Made by a program: the position numbers and the translations under genes
Assembly (NCBI RefSeq): GCF_014773225.1
Contig: NZ_JACXAJ010000002.1
Coordinates: 434,001 to 498,000, forward strand
From: Pontibacter aquaedesilientis
GTDB taxonomy: Bacteria; Bacteroidota; Bacteroidia; Cytophagales; Hymenobacteraceae
Direction: 5' to 3'
Length of the DNA stretch: 64,000 nucleotides
Part shown: positions 51,754 to 60,859 of the stretch, one piece after another
Position numbering within the stretch: the stretch's first letter is position 1
Layout: the number at the start of each line of letters is the position of its first letter
Notes under the pieces: model-generated
Told to the model about the DNA's origin: nothing
Database searches by the model: none
What the model saw: only the letters and a program-made list of their open reading frames with translations

Positions 51754-52734
51754 ATGAAAAAGTTATTTATAAAAATACTTGCCGTAATAATAACTGGATT
51801 TTTAATCTATTCTGGAATTGTTTTGGTATTTTATGGTATTGGGAAGGTAAATTGGCTGCCTAATATAAAATTTGTTCGAGGTGGAGTAGGAGACACTTTA
51901 CTAAGATTACGAGAAGCCAAAGAAGCGAAAGGCATTGATTTAATATGTGTAGGGTCTTCGATTGTTTCTAGAGGATATGATCCACGTGTTTTTGCAATGG
52001 AAGGTATTCGATTATTAAATTTGGGTTCGTCTTCACAGTCACCCTATGCTTCTTATTTTTTGCTTAAGATGTATTTACCTTCTGTGAAACCTAAATTTGT
52101 ACTTCTAGATTTATACTGGCCTATGTTATCTAAGATAAAAAGCACTGAGTCTAGTATTGATTTGGTTTCAAATTCTGAAATAAATAGCGAAATATTAGAG
52201 ATGGTATGGTACGAGAAAGATGCTTTGGTAATGAATACTCTATTCGTAAGCTGGATTACTCAAATTATCACACCATTAAATAAAGCTAAACAGAAAACTT
52301 ATGACAAACGCTTTTACACCGAGGGTGGATTTTCTGGAACAAAACAAATCTACAACACGCTTACAACTGATGAATTAAGCAGTTTTAGAAAACATAACTT
52401 TACACCTGCTCCCATTCAGTTAGAATATCTTGGCAAGATAGTTCAATTATGTAAAGACCATAATGTTGAACTGATATTAACAGTTACTCCTGTTACCGAA
52501 GAATTTAGATATAGCGTTAAAAATTATGACGAGTACGAATCCTTTATAAAGCAATTTGCTAGTAAAAACAATTTGATTTTGTTTAATTATAACTCTAATC
52601 TAGATTTAGACTTATCCACAGAAAGAGACTTCTTGGATAAAAATCATCTAAGCCAAACTGGAGTTGAAAAATTTAACGAAATCCTTATCAAAGACTTTAT
52701 AAAACTTAATCAAAATAAAGGCAATACTAACTAA
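51754..52734 (+). CDS. SGNH-like exported protein, partner of the MBOAT acyltransferase
   Basis: 326 residues with one N-terminal membrane anchor (MKKLFIKILAVIITGFLIYSGIVLVFYGI). The rest resembles the SGNH/AlgX-N or DltD type: a block I-like IDLICVGSSIVSRGYDPRVF with a candidate Ser, LLNLGSSSQSPYA, and near the end FLDKNHLSQTGVEKF, a DxxH pair with the Asp and His of the triad. It may transfer the acyl group from the MBOAT protein to the polysaccharide. It is strongly AT-rich, unlike the first two thirds of the MBOAT gene. Confidence 0.75.
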   Translation: MKKLFIKILAVIITGFLIYSGIVLVFYGIGKVNWLPNIKFVRGGVGDTLLRLREAKEAKGIDLICVGSSIVSRGYDPRVFAMEGIRLLNLGSSSQSPYASYFLLKMYLPSVKPKFVLLDLYWPMLSKIKSTESSIDLVSNSEINSEILEMVWYEKDALVMNTLFVSWITQIITPLNKAKQKTYDKRFYTEGGFSGTKQIYNTLTTDELSSFRKHNFTPAPIQLEYLGKIVQLCKDHNVELILTVTPVTEEFRYSVKNYDEYESFIKQFASKNNLILFNYNSNLDLDLSTERDFLDKNHLSQTGVEKFNEILIKDFIKLNQNKGNTN

Positions 52735-53150
52735 GCGAGATTATATAGAATCACTGGAAAAGTATTCTTTGACCACAGGCACTTTTTTCTCCCGGGGAGA
52801 CTTCACTAGTTGCTAAGGCTCTGGCTTCAGCTCCAACTTCATAAGATCGCTTAAGCATCCAATCTTACTCCATATTGATCAGTGACAAAGAAATGGGCCG
52901 CGACACTACGCATTAAGCAATATAGCATGCAGCGCTGCCTTGGCAGAATAATATAATTGACGACAGTATTGCAGTTATTAAATGCCCTGTATCTCCTAAT
53001 ATGAAGTGAAAGATTAAACACAGGAAGGAGTAATCCTGTGTTAGGCATTTGTATCACAGTGCGTGTAGATTAAACATTTTTAAAAATGGATTTTTAAACA
53101 ACATCAATTTTTGATAAAGGGTGTGGGATCAATTTGAAATGAAATTTTGA
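52735..53150. other. Gene-free region after the SGNH-like gene
   Basis: AT-rich with no credible gene. It has a 9-bp hairpin AACACAGGA / TCCTGTGTT at 53017-53042 without a T tract. On the minus strand near 52740-52930 short coding-like runs (such as YEVGAEARALATSEVSPGEK) hint at another decayed gene, which I cannot identify. Confidence 0.35.
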
Positions 53151-53154
53151 TACT

Positions 53155-53800
53155 CTATTGCTGCATGATAACCAGACTTGTCATGCTCCCCCCACCTGAA
53201 GGAACCGAAGAAGAGCATACGTAAATGCCTTTGGAGGAAGTACTACATAGAAAAAATCTAAAATCTAAGGACTGGCATGGTAAAGAGTTGTCCTATATCC
53301 AATATCCTCCGTCTATATACCCACCGCTGTAGTTTGGCATTGTATGCCTACCTACTATAAAATCCTTAGAACCAGGTGTAAACCGCTCCACCTGACGCTC
53401 GATGGCAGCTGTTATGTCCACTTACGAGCTATTCGGCACATGGCAGTAGACTCAAGAGGTGTGCTCTTCCCAGCAGGTGATCTGGTGTGATCAAATGGCC
53501 TTTCTGTGCCAGCAGCAAAGGCTTCTCAGGATGCTTCCTTTAGCTGAGGCATTCTCGTTAGTCACTATCTCATCGGTAGTGTTTCCAAGGTGCAGAGCAC
53601 CTGCTCGATGGCACTCCTCCGCAATGAAAGGAATCAGCCCGTCCAAGGCACATTCTATCTTAAACTACCCCATGCCGTAACGGTCTAACTGCCATTCGAA
53701 CAAGGCAGAGAAAGTATGCCTAGCTATCTCGGTGTAATGTCAACAAGTAAAGCATGCGCAGAAGGCAACTCTGTAAGTAGCCTCACATAAAAGCCCACTT
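53155..53800 (-). pseudogene. Decayed phytoene-desaturase-like FAD oxidoreductase, C-terminal part
   Basis: The three minus-strand frames together give a recognisable C-terminal half of a phytoene desaturase/NAD(P)-FAD oxidoreductase: HALLVDITPR, FKIECALDGLIPFIAEECHR, AGALHLGNTTDEIV, YCHVPNSS, AAIERQVERFTPGSKDFIV, DIGQLFTMPVLRF, YVCSSSVPSGGG and GYHAA. They come in the order known for the family, but are broken by several stops (for example after DITPR, YGMG and PNSS) and by frameshifts. The N-terminal FAD-binding half is gone. This is a dead relic lying between the acyltransferase genes and the polysaccharide operon. Confidence 0.7.
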
Positions 53801-54005
53801 GTAACAATAATCAAAGTTTTCTAACGTTTAAGCAGATTAAGTATAGTGGAAAACTAATAATTGTATTTTGGATGTTCGTTAATTAAATAAATGTTTTTGA
53901 AAACATTTTAGTTATTTTTGTAAACTGGTAACTACACATGGTTATCAATTTATTCCTGATTTTTCTTTCGGTTAAATATCTGAAAGTAGATTGATTACAT
54001 TCAAT
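53801..54005. promoter_or_regulatory. AT-rich leader of the polysaccharide operon, with a palindrome
   Basis: Contains a 20-bp near-palindrome at 53889-53908 (AAATGTTTTTGAAAACATTT) and, just after it, TATTTTTG at 53913-53920, which fits a -7 box. There is no TTG at the ideal distance. It is a plausible regulated promoter for the wza-type gene 86 bases downstream. Confidence 0.45.
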
Positions 54006-54791
54006 ATGAAAACAAGATTAATCCTCTATTTAAGTCTTATATTATTCACTTCCTGCAGTTCTCTTCGGACACGAAATATAATCTATTTTAGTGATTTAGA
54101 GCGGCAGTCTCTCATAACGGAAGAAGTTACACCTAAGAGATTGAGCATTAAGCCTGGCGACTTACTTGCAATATCCGTACTGACCCCCAATATAGAAACA
54201 AATATGATGTTTAGCAGGGGTATCATTATGGAAGAAGGAGCCAGTGCCGGGGGCGGTCAGATGCGACAAATGGGTGATGAGAATGAAGGTTATTTAGTAG
54301 ATACCCGGGGAACAATTGATTTTCCAGTACTTGGGAATATGCATGTCAGTGGATTGACTACAGAACAGGTACGGGACACAATTGTTGCCAAAGTAAGAGA
54401 CTATGTGCAAGATCCCATCGTAAAAGTTAGGCTTCAAAATTTCAGGTTTACAATGATAGGTGAAGTGGGGTCAACCGTTATTGCGGTGCCCTCTAACAAT
54501 GAAGAAGTTAACTTACTGGAGGGTATAGCTATGGCGGGAGGGATTTCCACATACGGTAAGATGGACAATGTATTAGTTATTCGGGAGCAGGATGGTGTTC
54601 GGACAATGGCGCGTATCAATTTGAATAAAAAAGAAACCCTGTACTCTCCTTTCTTTTATTTGCAGCAGAATGATATTATTTATGTGGAAGCTGATAAGGC
54701 TAAGGTGACGGGTACAAGTTTTATCCGGAGAAACTGGGGCTTTGTGGCTGGCTTAGTATCATCGGCTTTTGTTCTCTACAGATTACTTTAA
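54006..54791 (+). CDS. Polysaccharide export outer-membrane lipoprotein (Wza/GumB-like)
   Basis: Forms the outer-membrane side of a polysaccharide export channel. 261 residues from the ATG at 54006, giving a lipoprotein signal (MKTRLILYLSLILFTSCSS). An in-frame ATG at 53991 precedes it. The poly-export domain reads RLSIKPGDLLAISVLTPN...GYLVDTRGTIDFPVLGNMHVSGLTTEQVRDTIVAKVRDYVQDPIVKVRLQNFRFTMIGEV, followed by an SLBB-like domain (VNLLEGIAMAGGISTYGKMDNVLVIRE). A C-terminal membrane helix (WGFVAGLVSSAFVLYRLL) is typical of Bacteroidota members. The Wzc-type gene follows at 18 bases. Confidence 0.92.
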   Translation: MKTRLILYLSLILFTSCSSLRTRNIIYFSDLERQSLITEEVTPKRLSIKPGDLLAISVLTPNIETNMMFSRGIIMEEGASAGGGQMRQMGDENEGYLVDTRGTIDFPVLGNMHVSGLTTEQVRDTIVAKVRDYVQDPIVKVRLQNFRFTMIGEVGSTVIAVPSNNEEVNLLEGIAMAGGISTYGKMDNVLVIREQDGVRTMARINLNKKETLYSPFFYLQQNDIIYVEADKAKVTGTSFIRRNWGFVAGLVSSAFVLYRLL

Positions 54792-54809
54792 TAACAGCCT
54801 TTTTGTAAA

Positions 54810-57167
54810 ATGTCCGAATTAGAATTTTCAGATGATAGTGCAGAATCAATTGATATAAAAGCAATACTTAAGAAGTATCTTAAGTATTGGTATATCTTTC
54901 TGCTTGGTGCAGCATTAAGTCTGACTGCTGCACATCTATACTTACGTTATACTACGCCTGTTTACAGTGTAAAAGCAACTATTCTTATAAAAGATGAAAG
55001 TGGGGCAGATTTATCGAATAGCGCCGTATTTAGCGATCTAGCTATGTTCCAGTCTAATAAGACGCTCTCCAATGTGACTTTAATAATGAAATCTAAGGGG
55101 TTAATGCAGCGAGTATTACAAAAACTCTCTATGCAAACATCCTATTTTGCGGATGGCCGCGTCAAAGTGACGGAGCTGTACGGGGATAGAAGCCCTGTTA
55201 AAGTTATCGTTGCCAGATTGGACTCTGCTGGTCTTGGTAAAAGGTTTGTCGTAAGAATTAAAGACAACAATAATTTTGATCTTGAGGAAAGTGATGATAA
55301 AATCTCAACACATAAATTTGGAGAAGAAATAACAAAAAAATATGGCTCTTTTACAGTAATAGCAGATTCAGATATCGCTTTGTATAGAGAAAAACGTATC
55401 ATTATTCGATTTAATGATTTAGGTAAACTTGCTAATAGTTACAGTAATAAACTAACCATTAAGGGTATTAATGAATATGGTACCATGATGGAATTAGGTA
55501 TAACAGACCCTGTTCCTGAAAAAGGGGAAGATATTGTGAACAAATTGATAGAGCTTTACAATGAAGAAGCTATCAATGATAAAAATACGGTTGTAAGAAA
55601 TACCATACAATTTATAGATGATCGCCTGATATTTCTCTCTAGGGAGTTGACAGATGTTGAAAAAGAAGTTGAACAGTACAAACAGCAAAATAAGCTGACA
55701 GATATAGGGGCTAATGCAGGAATTTATTTGAACACTGCTCATAGTTATAATCAGCAAATTACAGACAATGAGGTTCGTTTGGATATACTTAATTCTGTTG
55801 AAGCCTACCTTAGTAAAGAAGAGAATAAAGATGAATTGGTGCCTACAGGTCTGAATATTACAGATCCTATTTTGGGTGGGTTGATAAGCAGCTTTAATGG
55901 GTTGCAGACTCAGCGTCGTCGACTCTTGCGTACTGTAACACCTAATAGCCCACTTGTTCAGAACATGAATGAGCAGCAGGAAAATTTGCGGCTTAACATA
56001 CTGGAAAATTTGAAGAACATACGTGATGCACTTTTAATTACACGACAAAACCTACAGGCCAGCGCAGCGCAATTTGAATCCCAAGTACGTCAGGTTCCAT
56101 CTATGCAGCGTGAATTACAAGATATAAGTCGGCAACAAGGTATAAAAGAAGGACTTTACAAATATCTCTTGCAAAAACGTGAGGAAGCAGCCTTATCTTT
56201 AGCAGTTACTCCATCCAATTCCCGAATCATTGATCCAGCAAAAGCTGGCGGGAGTCCTATTGAACCTGAAACTACTAAGATTTATCTAATAGCATTACTT
56301 GCTGGTTTGGTGTTGCCTTTTGCAGGAATCTTCCTCAAGGATGTGCTGAATGACACAGTTCAAGAGCTTCGCGATGTCGAAAAGGGCACTGCTACACCTA
56401 TTCTAGGCGAAATTGCCCATAACGAAACCGGAAATATGCTGGTCATATCAAAGTCAAGCAGAACTTCCAGTGCAGAGCTATTCCGACTGCTGCGTGCAAA
56501 TATGCAGTTTGCAGCTGGTGGCAAGGAGAACAAAGTGATTTTAGTTACCTCTAGTATGAGTGGTGAAGGGAAAACGTTCTTTAGCCTAAATCTGGCTGCC
56601 ACGTTGGTTATGACTGGTAAACGCGTTGTGGTACTCGGTCTTGACCTTCGCAAACCAAAACTAACACAAAGTGTCAACCTGCCCAATAATATAGGTATAA
56701 CCAATTACTTGATCTCTGATACAGTGCAGATTGAGGACATGCTGCAAGAAGTACCGGAGATGCCTGAACTAATTATTATTGGTTCTGGTCCTATTCCTCC
56801 GAATCCGGCAGAACTGATATTGCTTCCTAAAATCGGTACTTTAATTGAGGAATTAAAAGCAGATTTTGATTACATCTTATTAGATTCATCACCTGTCGGC
56901 CAGGTAGCCGACACACTGGCATTAGCGCCTTATATCGATTCAAGCCTGTATATTGTACGATACAACTATACTCATAAGAAGCAGTTGCAGATTATCGATG
57001 ATTTATACAAAAGCCGGAAGCTAAAACACCCTATGATTGTACTTAATGACGCGAAAAAGTCCACTGGTTATGGTTATTCATATGGGTATGGATATGGCTA
57101 TGGCAACTACTATGAAGAGGAGTCTAATGGTTTAAGAAGCAAAATTAAAAAAATGGTCAAAGGGTAA
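54810..57167 (+). CDS. Polysaccharide biosynthesis tyrosine autokinase (Wzc-like)
   Basis: An inner-membrane co-polymerase controlling chain length and export, 785 residues. An N-terminal Wzz domain has a first membrane helix (YWYIFLLGAALSLTAAHLYL). A long periplasmic coiled coil follows, with a GNVR-like region, and a second helix (IYLIALLAGLVLPFAGIFL). The cytoplasmic BY-kinase has Walker A SSMSGEGKTFFSLN (GEGKT at 585-589), Walker A' VVVLGLDLRKPKL and Walker B DYILLDSSPVG. The C-terminal tyrosine cluster (GYGYSYGYGYGYGNYY, about residues 752-768) is the autophosphorylation tail. Confidence 0.93.
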   Translation: MSELEFSDDSAESIDIKAILKKYLKYWYIFLLGAALSLTAAHLYLRYTTPVYSVKATILIKDESGADLSNSAVFSDLAMFQSNKTLSNVTLIMKSKGLMQRVLQKLSMQTSYFADGRVKVTELYGDRSPVKVIVARLDSAGLGKRFVVRIKDNNNFDLEESDDKISTHKFGEEITKKYGSFTVIADSDIALYREKRIIIRFNDLGKLANSYSNKLTIKGINEYGTMMELGITDPVPEKGEDIVNKLIELYNEEAINDKNTVVRNTIQFIDDRLIFLSRELTDVEKEVEQYKQQNKLTDIGANAGIYLNTAHSYNQQITDNEVRLDILNSVEAYLSKEENKDELVPTGLNITDPILGGLISSFNGLQTQRRRLLRTVTPNSPLVQNMNEQQENLRLNILENLKNIRDALLITRQNLQASAAQFESQVRQVPSMQRELQDISRQQGIKEGLYKYLLQKREEAALSLAVTPSNSRIIDPAKAGGSPIEPETTKIYLIALLAGLVLPFAGIFLKDVLNDTVQELRDVEKGTATPILGEIAHNETGNMLVISKSSRTSSAELFRLLRANMQFAAGGKENKVILVTSSMSGEGKTFFSLNLAATLVMTGKRVVVLGLDLRKPKLTQSVNLPNNIGITNYLISDTVQIEDMLQEVPEMPELIIIGSGPIPPNPAELILLPKIGTLIEELKADFDYILLDSSPVGQVADTLALAPYIDSSLYIVRYNYTHKKQLQIIDDLYKSRKLKHPMIVLNDAKKSTGYGYSYGYGYGYGNYYEEESNGLRSKIKKMVKG

Positions 57168-57327
57168 GTCTAGTTATAAACCAGAAAGCAATTAACTTAT
57201 CTCTTAGAACGATAAGCAATAAAATCTCTTAAAGGGTCAATGAGGATAAGAATTATTTTGATAAAGTAGGCTTTCTTTATAGAGAAGTACATAACATAAA
57301 ACGTTTACTTAGAAAAAATAACAAAGC

Positions 57328-58641
57328 ATGTCATTAATAGCTAGTGCAGGAAAAGAAGAAGCACGCATTGCCGTAATCGGTTTAGGATATGTAGGACTAC
57401 CTCTAGCGGTTGAATTTGCCAAAAAGTATAAAACCCTTGGCTTTGATATCAACGAGTCTCGTGTAAAGGAGCTAAATTCAGGTTTTGACCGTACCTTGGA
57501 GGTAGAAGATGATAAACTGAAAGCTGTGTTGGTTGACAAGCCAAATGGTCAAGGTAATGGCCTTTATTGCTCCAATAAGTTAGAGGATATACAAAGCAGC
57601 AATTACTATATCATCACAGTACCTACACCAGTAGATAAGCACAACCGTCCTGATTTGACACCGCTATATAGAGCAAGTGAGACTGTAGGAAAAGTCTTAA
57701 AGCATGGCGATATAGTGGTATACGAATCTACAGTTTATCCAGGAGTAACAGAAGAGGAATGCGTACCAGTTCTGGAACGTGTGTCAGGATTAAAATTTAA
57801 TAAAGATTTCTTTGCTGGTTACTCACCTGAACGAATTAATCCGGGTGATAAAGAACATACAGTAGCCAAAATTCTAAAAATCACATCTGGTTCTACACCT
57901 GAAGCAGCCGAAAAAGTAGATCAACTTTATAATGCAGTGATCACAGCGGGTACACATAAAGCAGCATCTATCAAAGTTGCAGAGGCCGCAAAAGTGATTG
58001 AAAATGCTCAACGAGATATCAATATTGCTTTTGTAAACGAATTGGCTAAAATATTCAACCGTTTGGGGATTGATACAGATGAAGTACTAGAAGCGGCAGG
58101 CACCAAATGGAATTTTCTAAAGTTTAAGCCTGGTCTAGTTGGTGGGCATTGTATTGGTGTAGACCCTTACTATCTGGCTCAGAAAGCTCAGGAAGCGGGT
58201 TATCATCCGGAAATTATTTTGGCTGGCCGTCGCCTAAATGATGGCATGGGCGAATATGTAGCCCATGAAGTAATCAAACTGATGGTGAAAAAAGATATCC
58301 CGGTAAAAGGCGCAAATATCTTGGTGCTAGGGATTACCTTCAAAGAGAACTGCCCTGATGTACGCAACACTAAAGTAGTTGACATACTGCGTACGTTGAA
58401 AGATTATGATACCAACATTACCATCTATGACCCGTGGGCTGAACCTGCAGAAGTAAAACATGAGTACGGGTGGGACTCGGTAAAAGAGTTGAATGGCACG
58501 GCTGATTGTGACGCCATCATTCTCGCAGTATCTCACAACGAATTCAAGTCACTAGACCTAGGCAAACTCTGCAAAGAGAAAGCTGTAATCTATGACGTAA
58601 AAGGTGTACTCCCTAAAGAGCTTTCCGACGCCCGTTTATAA
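57328..58641 (+). CDS. Nucleotide-sugar dehydrogenase (UDP-HexNAc 6-dehydrogenase, WbpA/TviB-like)
   Basis: Oxidises C6 of a UDP-sugar to the uronic acid with two NAD+. 437 residues. The N-terminal NAD site is [38 protein letters not shown] and [19 protein letters not shown] are the conserved central blocks, and the catalytic Cys275 lies in [32 protein letters not shown] and SPERINPGD are typical of the UDP-GlcNAc/GalNAc-type subgroup rather than UDP-glucose dehydrogenase. With the next gene, a 4-epimerase, it would make UDP-GalNAcA or a similar precursor. Confidence 0.9.
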   Translation: MSLIASAGKEEARIAVIGLGYVGLPLAVEFAKKYKTLGFDINESRVKELNSGFDRTLEVEDDKLKAVLVDKPNGQGNGLYCSNKLEDIQSSNYYIITVPTPVDKHNRPDLTPLYRASETVGKVLKHGDIVVYESTVYPGVTEEECVPVLERVSGLKFNKDFFAGYSPERINPGDKEHTVAKILKITSGSTPEAAEKVDQLYNAVITAGTHKAASIKVAEAAKVIENAQRDINIAFVNELAKIFNRLGIDTDEVLEAAGTKWNFLKFKPGLVGGHCIGVDPYYLAQKAQEAGYHPEIILAGRRLNDGMGEYVAHEVIKLMVKKDIPVKGANILVLGITFKENCPDVRNTKVVDILRTLKDYDTNITIYDPWAEPAEVKHEYGWDSVKELNGTADCDAIILAVSHNEFKSLDLGKLCKEKAVIYDVKGVLPKELSDARL

Positions 58642-58655
58642 ATTAACATTGAGAA

Positions 58656-58681
58656 CTCCCCTCCTTGGAAAAGGAGGGGAG
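58656..58681. repeat. GC-rich hairpin between dehydrogenase and epimerase genes
   Basis: A perfect 11-bp stem CTCCCCTCCTT / AAGGAGGGGAG with a GGAA loop, followed by GAGTGGTTTAA. A shorter relative lies at 59748-59764. It may be a remnant of the MITE family at 46931 and 48021, or an attenuator within the operon. Confidence 0.6.
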
Positions 58682-58726
58682 GAGTGGTTTAACCCTATTG
58701 AATTAAACTATTCAGACAGTAATTAT

Positions 58727-59743
58727 ATGTATAGCACCCCCTACCATACTACAGACATAAGCCAGTATACCTTCCTGGTTACTGGCGGCGCAGGTTTCAT
58801 TGGCTCGAACATTGTTGAATACTTATTGAAGTATGGCGCAAAGAAAGTAAGGGTGCTTGATAATTTTGCAACAGGCTCGCACAATAACATAGAGGAGTTC
58901 AAATCGAACCCTGCCTTTGAACTTTTAGTAGGGGATATTCGAGATCTGGAGACCTGTAAGCGAGCATTGGAAGGCGCAGACTATGTTTCTCATCAGGCAG
59001 CTTTGGGTTCTGTTCCTCGCTCTATAAATGATCCCATTACCAGCAATGATGTCAACATTAGTGGTTTTTTGAACATGTTGGTTGCAGCGCGGGATACGGG
59101 TGTCAAACGATTAGTATACGCCGCCAGTTCCAGCACTTATGGAGACCATCCGGGTTTACCGAAAGTAGAAGATAAGATTGGCAACCCATTGTCTCCTTAT
59201 GCGGTGACTAAATATGTAAACGAGTTATATGCGAGTGTATTCTCGAAAACTTATGATTTTCATACTATAGGTCTACGCTATTTTAATGTGTTTGGGCCAA
59301 AGCAAAATCCGAATGGTCCTTATGCAGCCGTAATTCCTCTTTTCATAGAAGCGGCCATCGAAAGTAAAGCCTCCTATATCAATGGAGATGGTGAGACGAG
59401 CCGTGATTTCACATTTGTAGAGAATGCAGTGCAAGCTAATGTGAAGGCATTGCTTACTACTGGCATTAATAAACATGAGGTGATAAATATTGCCTTTGGT
59501 GAACGTACTACGCTGAACCAATTATGGAATAGGATTATTAATATTGCTGGAATCACCCTTTCCCCTGAATACAGAGAGGAACGCAAAGGAGATGTACGTC
59601 ACAGTCTGGCGGATATAAGCAAAGCCAACGAATTGATTGGCTATAAACCTGAATTCTCGGTATTGGAAGGTTTAGGAATAGCTTATAGCTGGTATGAAGA
59701 GCATATTACAAAAAGAAAATCTCCCTCATTAGACTCTAACTAG
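58727..59743 (+). CDS. UDP-N-acetylhexosamine 4-epimerase-like SDR (WbpP/TviC-like)
   Basis: 338 residues from the ATG at 58727 (MYSTPYHTTDISQYTFLVTGGAGFIGS). The frame is open from 58604 but crosses the hairpin repeat, so that start is unlikely. The Rossmann motif is TGGAGFIGSNIVEYLL, the catalytic Ser/Tyr/Lys are in YAASSSTYGDHPG and SPYAVTKYVNELYA, and HQAALGSVPRSINDP is the signature of the WbpP/TviC branch. It works with the preceding dehydrogenase on a UDP-HexNAc substrate. Confidence 0.9.
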   Translation: MYSTPYHTTDISQYTFLVTGGAGFIGSNIVEYLLKYGAKKVRVLDNFATGSHNNIEEFKSNPAFELLVGDIRDLETCKRALEGADYVSHQAALGSVPRSINDPITSNDVNISGFLNMLVAARDTGVKRLVYAASSSTYGDHPGLPKVEDKIGNPLSPYAVTKYVNELYASVFSKTYDFHTIGLRYFNVFGPKQNPNGPYAAVIPLFIEAAIESKASYINGDGETSRDFTFVENAVQANVKALLTTGINKHEVINIAFGERTTLNQLWNRIINIAGITLSPEYREERKGDVRHSLADISKANELIGYKPEFSVLEGLGIAYSWYEEHITKRKSPSLDSN

Positions 59744-59747
59744 GCCC

Positions 59748-59764
59748 CCGCCCTTAGGAAGGGC
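59748..59764. repeat. Short GC-rich hairpin before rmlB
   Basis: GCCCTT / AAGGGC with a 3-base loop, followed by AAAGGGTGGTTTAATT. The tail matches that of the hairpin at 58656. Confidence 0.45.
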
Positions 59765-59809
59765 AAAGGGTGGTTTAATTACCTCCTAAGAAACAAATTT
59801 AAAGTAACA

Positions 59810-60859
59810 ATGAACCTACTAATTACCGGCGGTGCCGGATTCATCGGCTCGCACGTGTTGCGACTGTTTGTGGAGACCTATCCTGAGTACAACATCTTCA
59901 ACCTCGACAAGCTCACCTACGCGGGCAACCTGCAGAACCTGCGGGATGTGGAGGAGCGGGAGAACTATACCTTTTTGAAGGGCGACATCACCGACGCTGC
60001 TTATCTGGAGCAGATTTTTAGGGAGCACAAATTCGAGGCGGTGATCCACCTGGCGGCCGAGTCGCACGTGGACCGCTCGATATCCGGGCCCATGGCTTTC
60101 GTGCAGACCAACGTGCTGGGCACGGTCAACCTGCTGGAGGCCTGCCGCCGCGCCTGGACGGGCCAGTACGCGGGCAAGCTCTTCTACCACGTCTCCACCG
60201 ACGAGGTGTACGGCTCGCTGGGCGAGGACGGTCTGTTTACAGAGCAGACGACCTACGACCCGCGCTCGCCCTACTCGGCCTCCAAGGCGGCCTCGGACCA
60301 CTTCGTGCGGGCCTGGCACCACACCTACGGGCTGCCCGTCAAGCTCTCCAACTGCTCCAACAACTACGGCCCCAACCACTTCCCCGAGAAGCTCATCCCG
60401 CTGGCCATCCACAACATCAAGTCCGGCAGGCCCGTGCCCGTGTACGGCAAGGGCGAGAACGTGCGCGACTGGCTCTACGTGAAAGACCACGCGAGGGCCA
60501 TCGACGCCATCTTCCATAGCGGCAAGGTGGGCGAGACCTACAACGTGGGCGGGGTAAACGAGTGGCGCAACATCGACCTCATCGAGCTGCTCTGCGATGT
60601 GATGGACGAGAAGTTGGGCAGAGAGGCGGGCGAGTCCAGGAAGCTGATCACCTTCGTCAAAGACAGGGCCGGCCACGACGCCCGCTACGCCATCGACTCC
60701 TCCAAACTCATGGACGAGCTGGGCTGGAAACCCTCCGTCACCTTCGAGGAAGGTTTGCGGAAGACGGTGGACTGGTACCTGGCAAACGAGCAGTGGCTGG
60801 AGGAGGTCACCTCGGGCCATTACCAGAAATATTATGCAGAACAGTATTCAGCAAGATAA
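59810..60859 (+). CDS. rfbB: dTDP-glucose 4,6-dehydratase
   Basis: Second step of dTDP-L-rhamnose synthesis: makes dTDP-4-keto-6-deoxyglucose. 349 residues. NAD site MNLLITGGAGFIGSHVLRLF (residues 1-20), HLAAESHVDRSI, the active-site STDEVYGSLGEDG with the Asp-Glu pair, and YSASKAASDHFVRAW (YxxxK). GC is about 73% in the line at 60121, against about 33% in the following rmlC line at 60901, so the gene is a composition outlier. The stop is directly followed by the ATG of rmlC. Confidence 0.96.
   Translation: MNLLITGGAGFIGSHVLRLFVETYPEYNIFNLDKLTYAGNLQNLRDVEERENYTFLKGDITDAAYLEQIFREHKFEAVIHLAAESHVDRSISGPMAFVQTNVLGTVNLLEACRRAWTGQYAGKLFYHVSTDEVYGSLGEDGLFTEQTTYDPRSPYSASKAASDHFVRAWHHTYGLPVKLSNCSNNYGPNHFPEKLIPLAIHNIKSGRPVPVYGKGENVRDWLYVKDHARAIDAIFHSGKVGETYNVGGVNEWRNIDLIELLCDVMDEKLGREAGESRKLITFVKDRAGHDARYAIDSSKLMDELGWKPSVTFEEGLRKTVDWYLANEQWLEEVTSGHYQKYYAEQYSAR

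Noticed and set aside
53459..53680. 73-codon open frame on the plus strand in the gene-free region
   Set aside because: It lies opposite the recognisable phytoene-desaturase-like relic and has no features of its own.
59819..60820. Open frame of 333 codons on the minus strand, opposite rmlB
   Set aside because: It is a shadow of the very GC-rich rmlB gene, whose motifs are complete on the plus strand. The antisense product is Val/His/Leu-rich without any domain.
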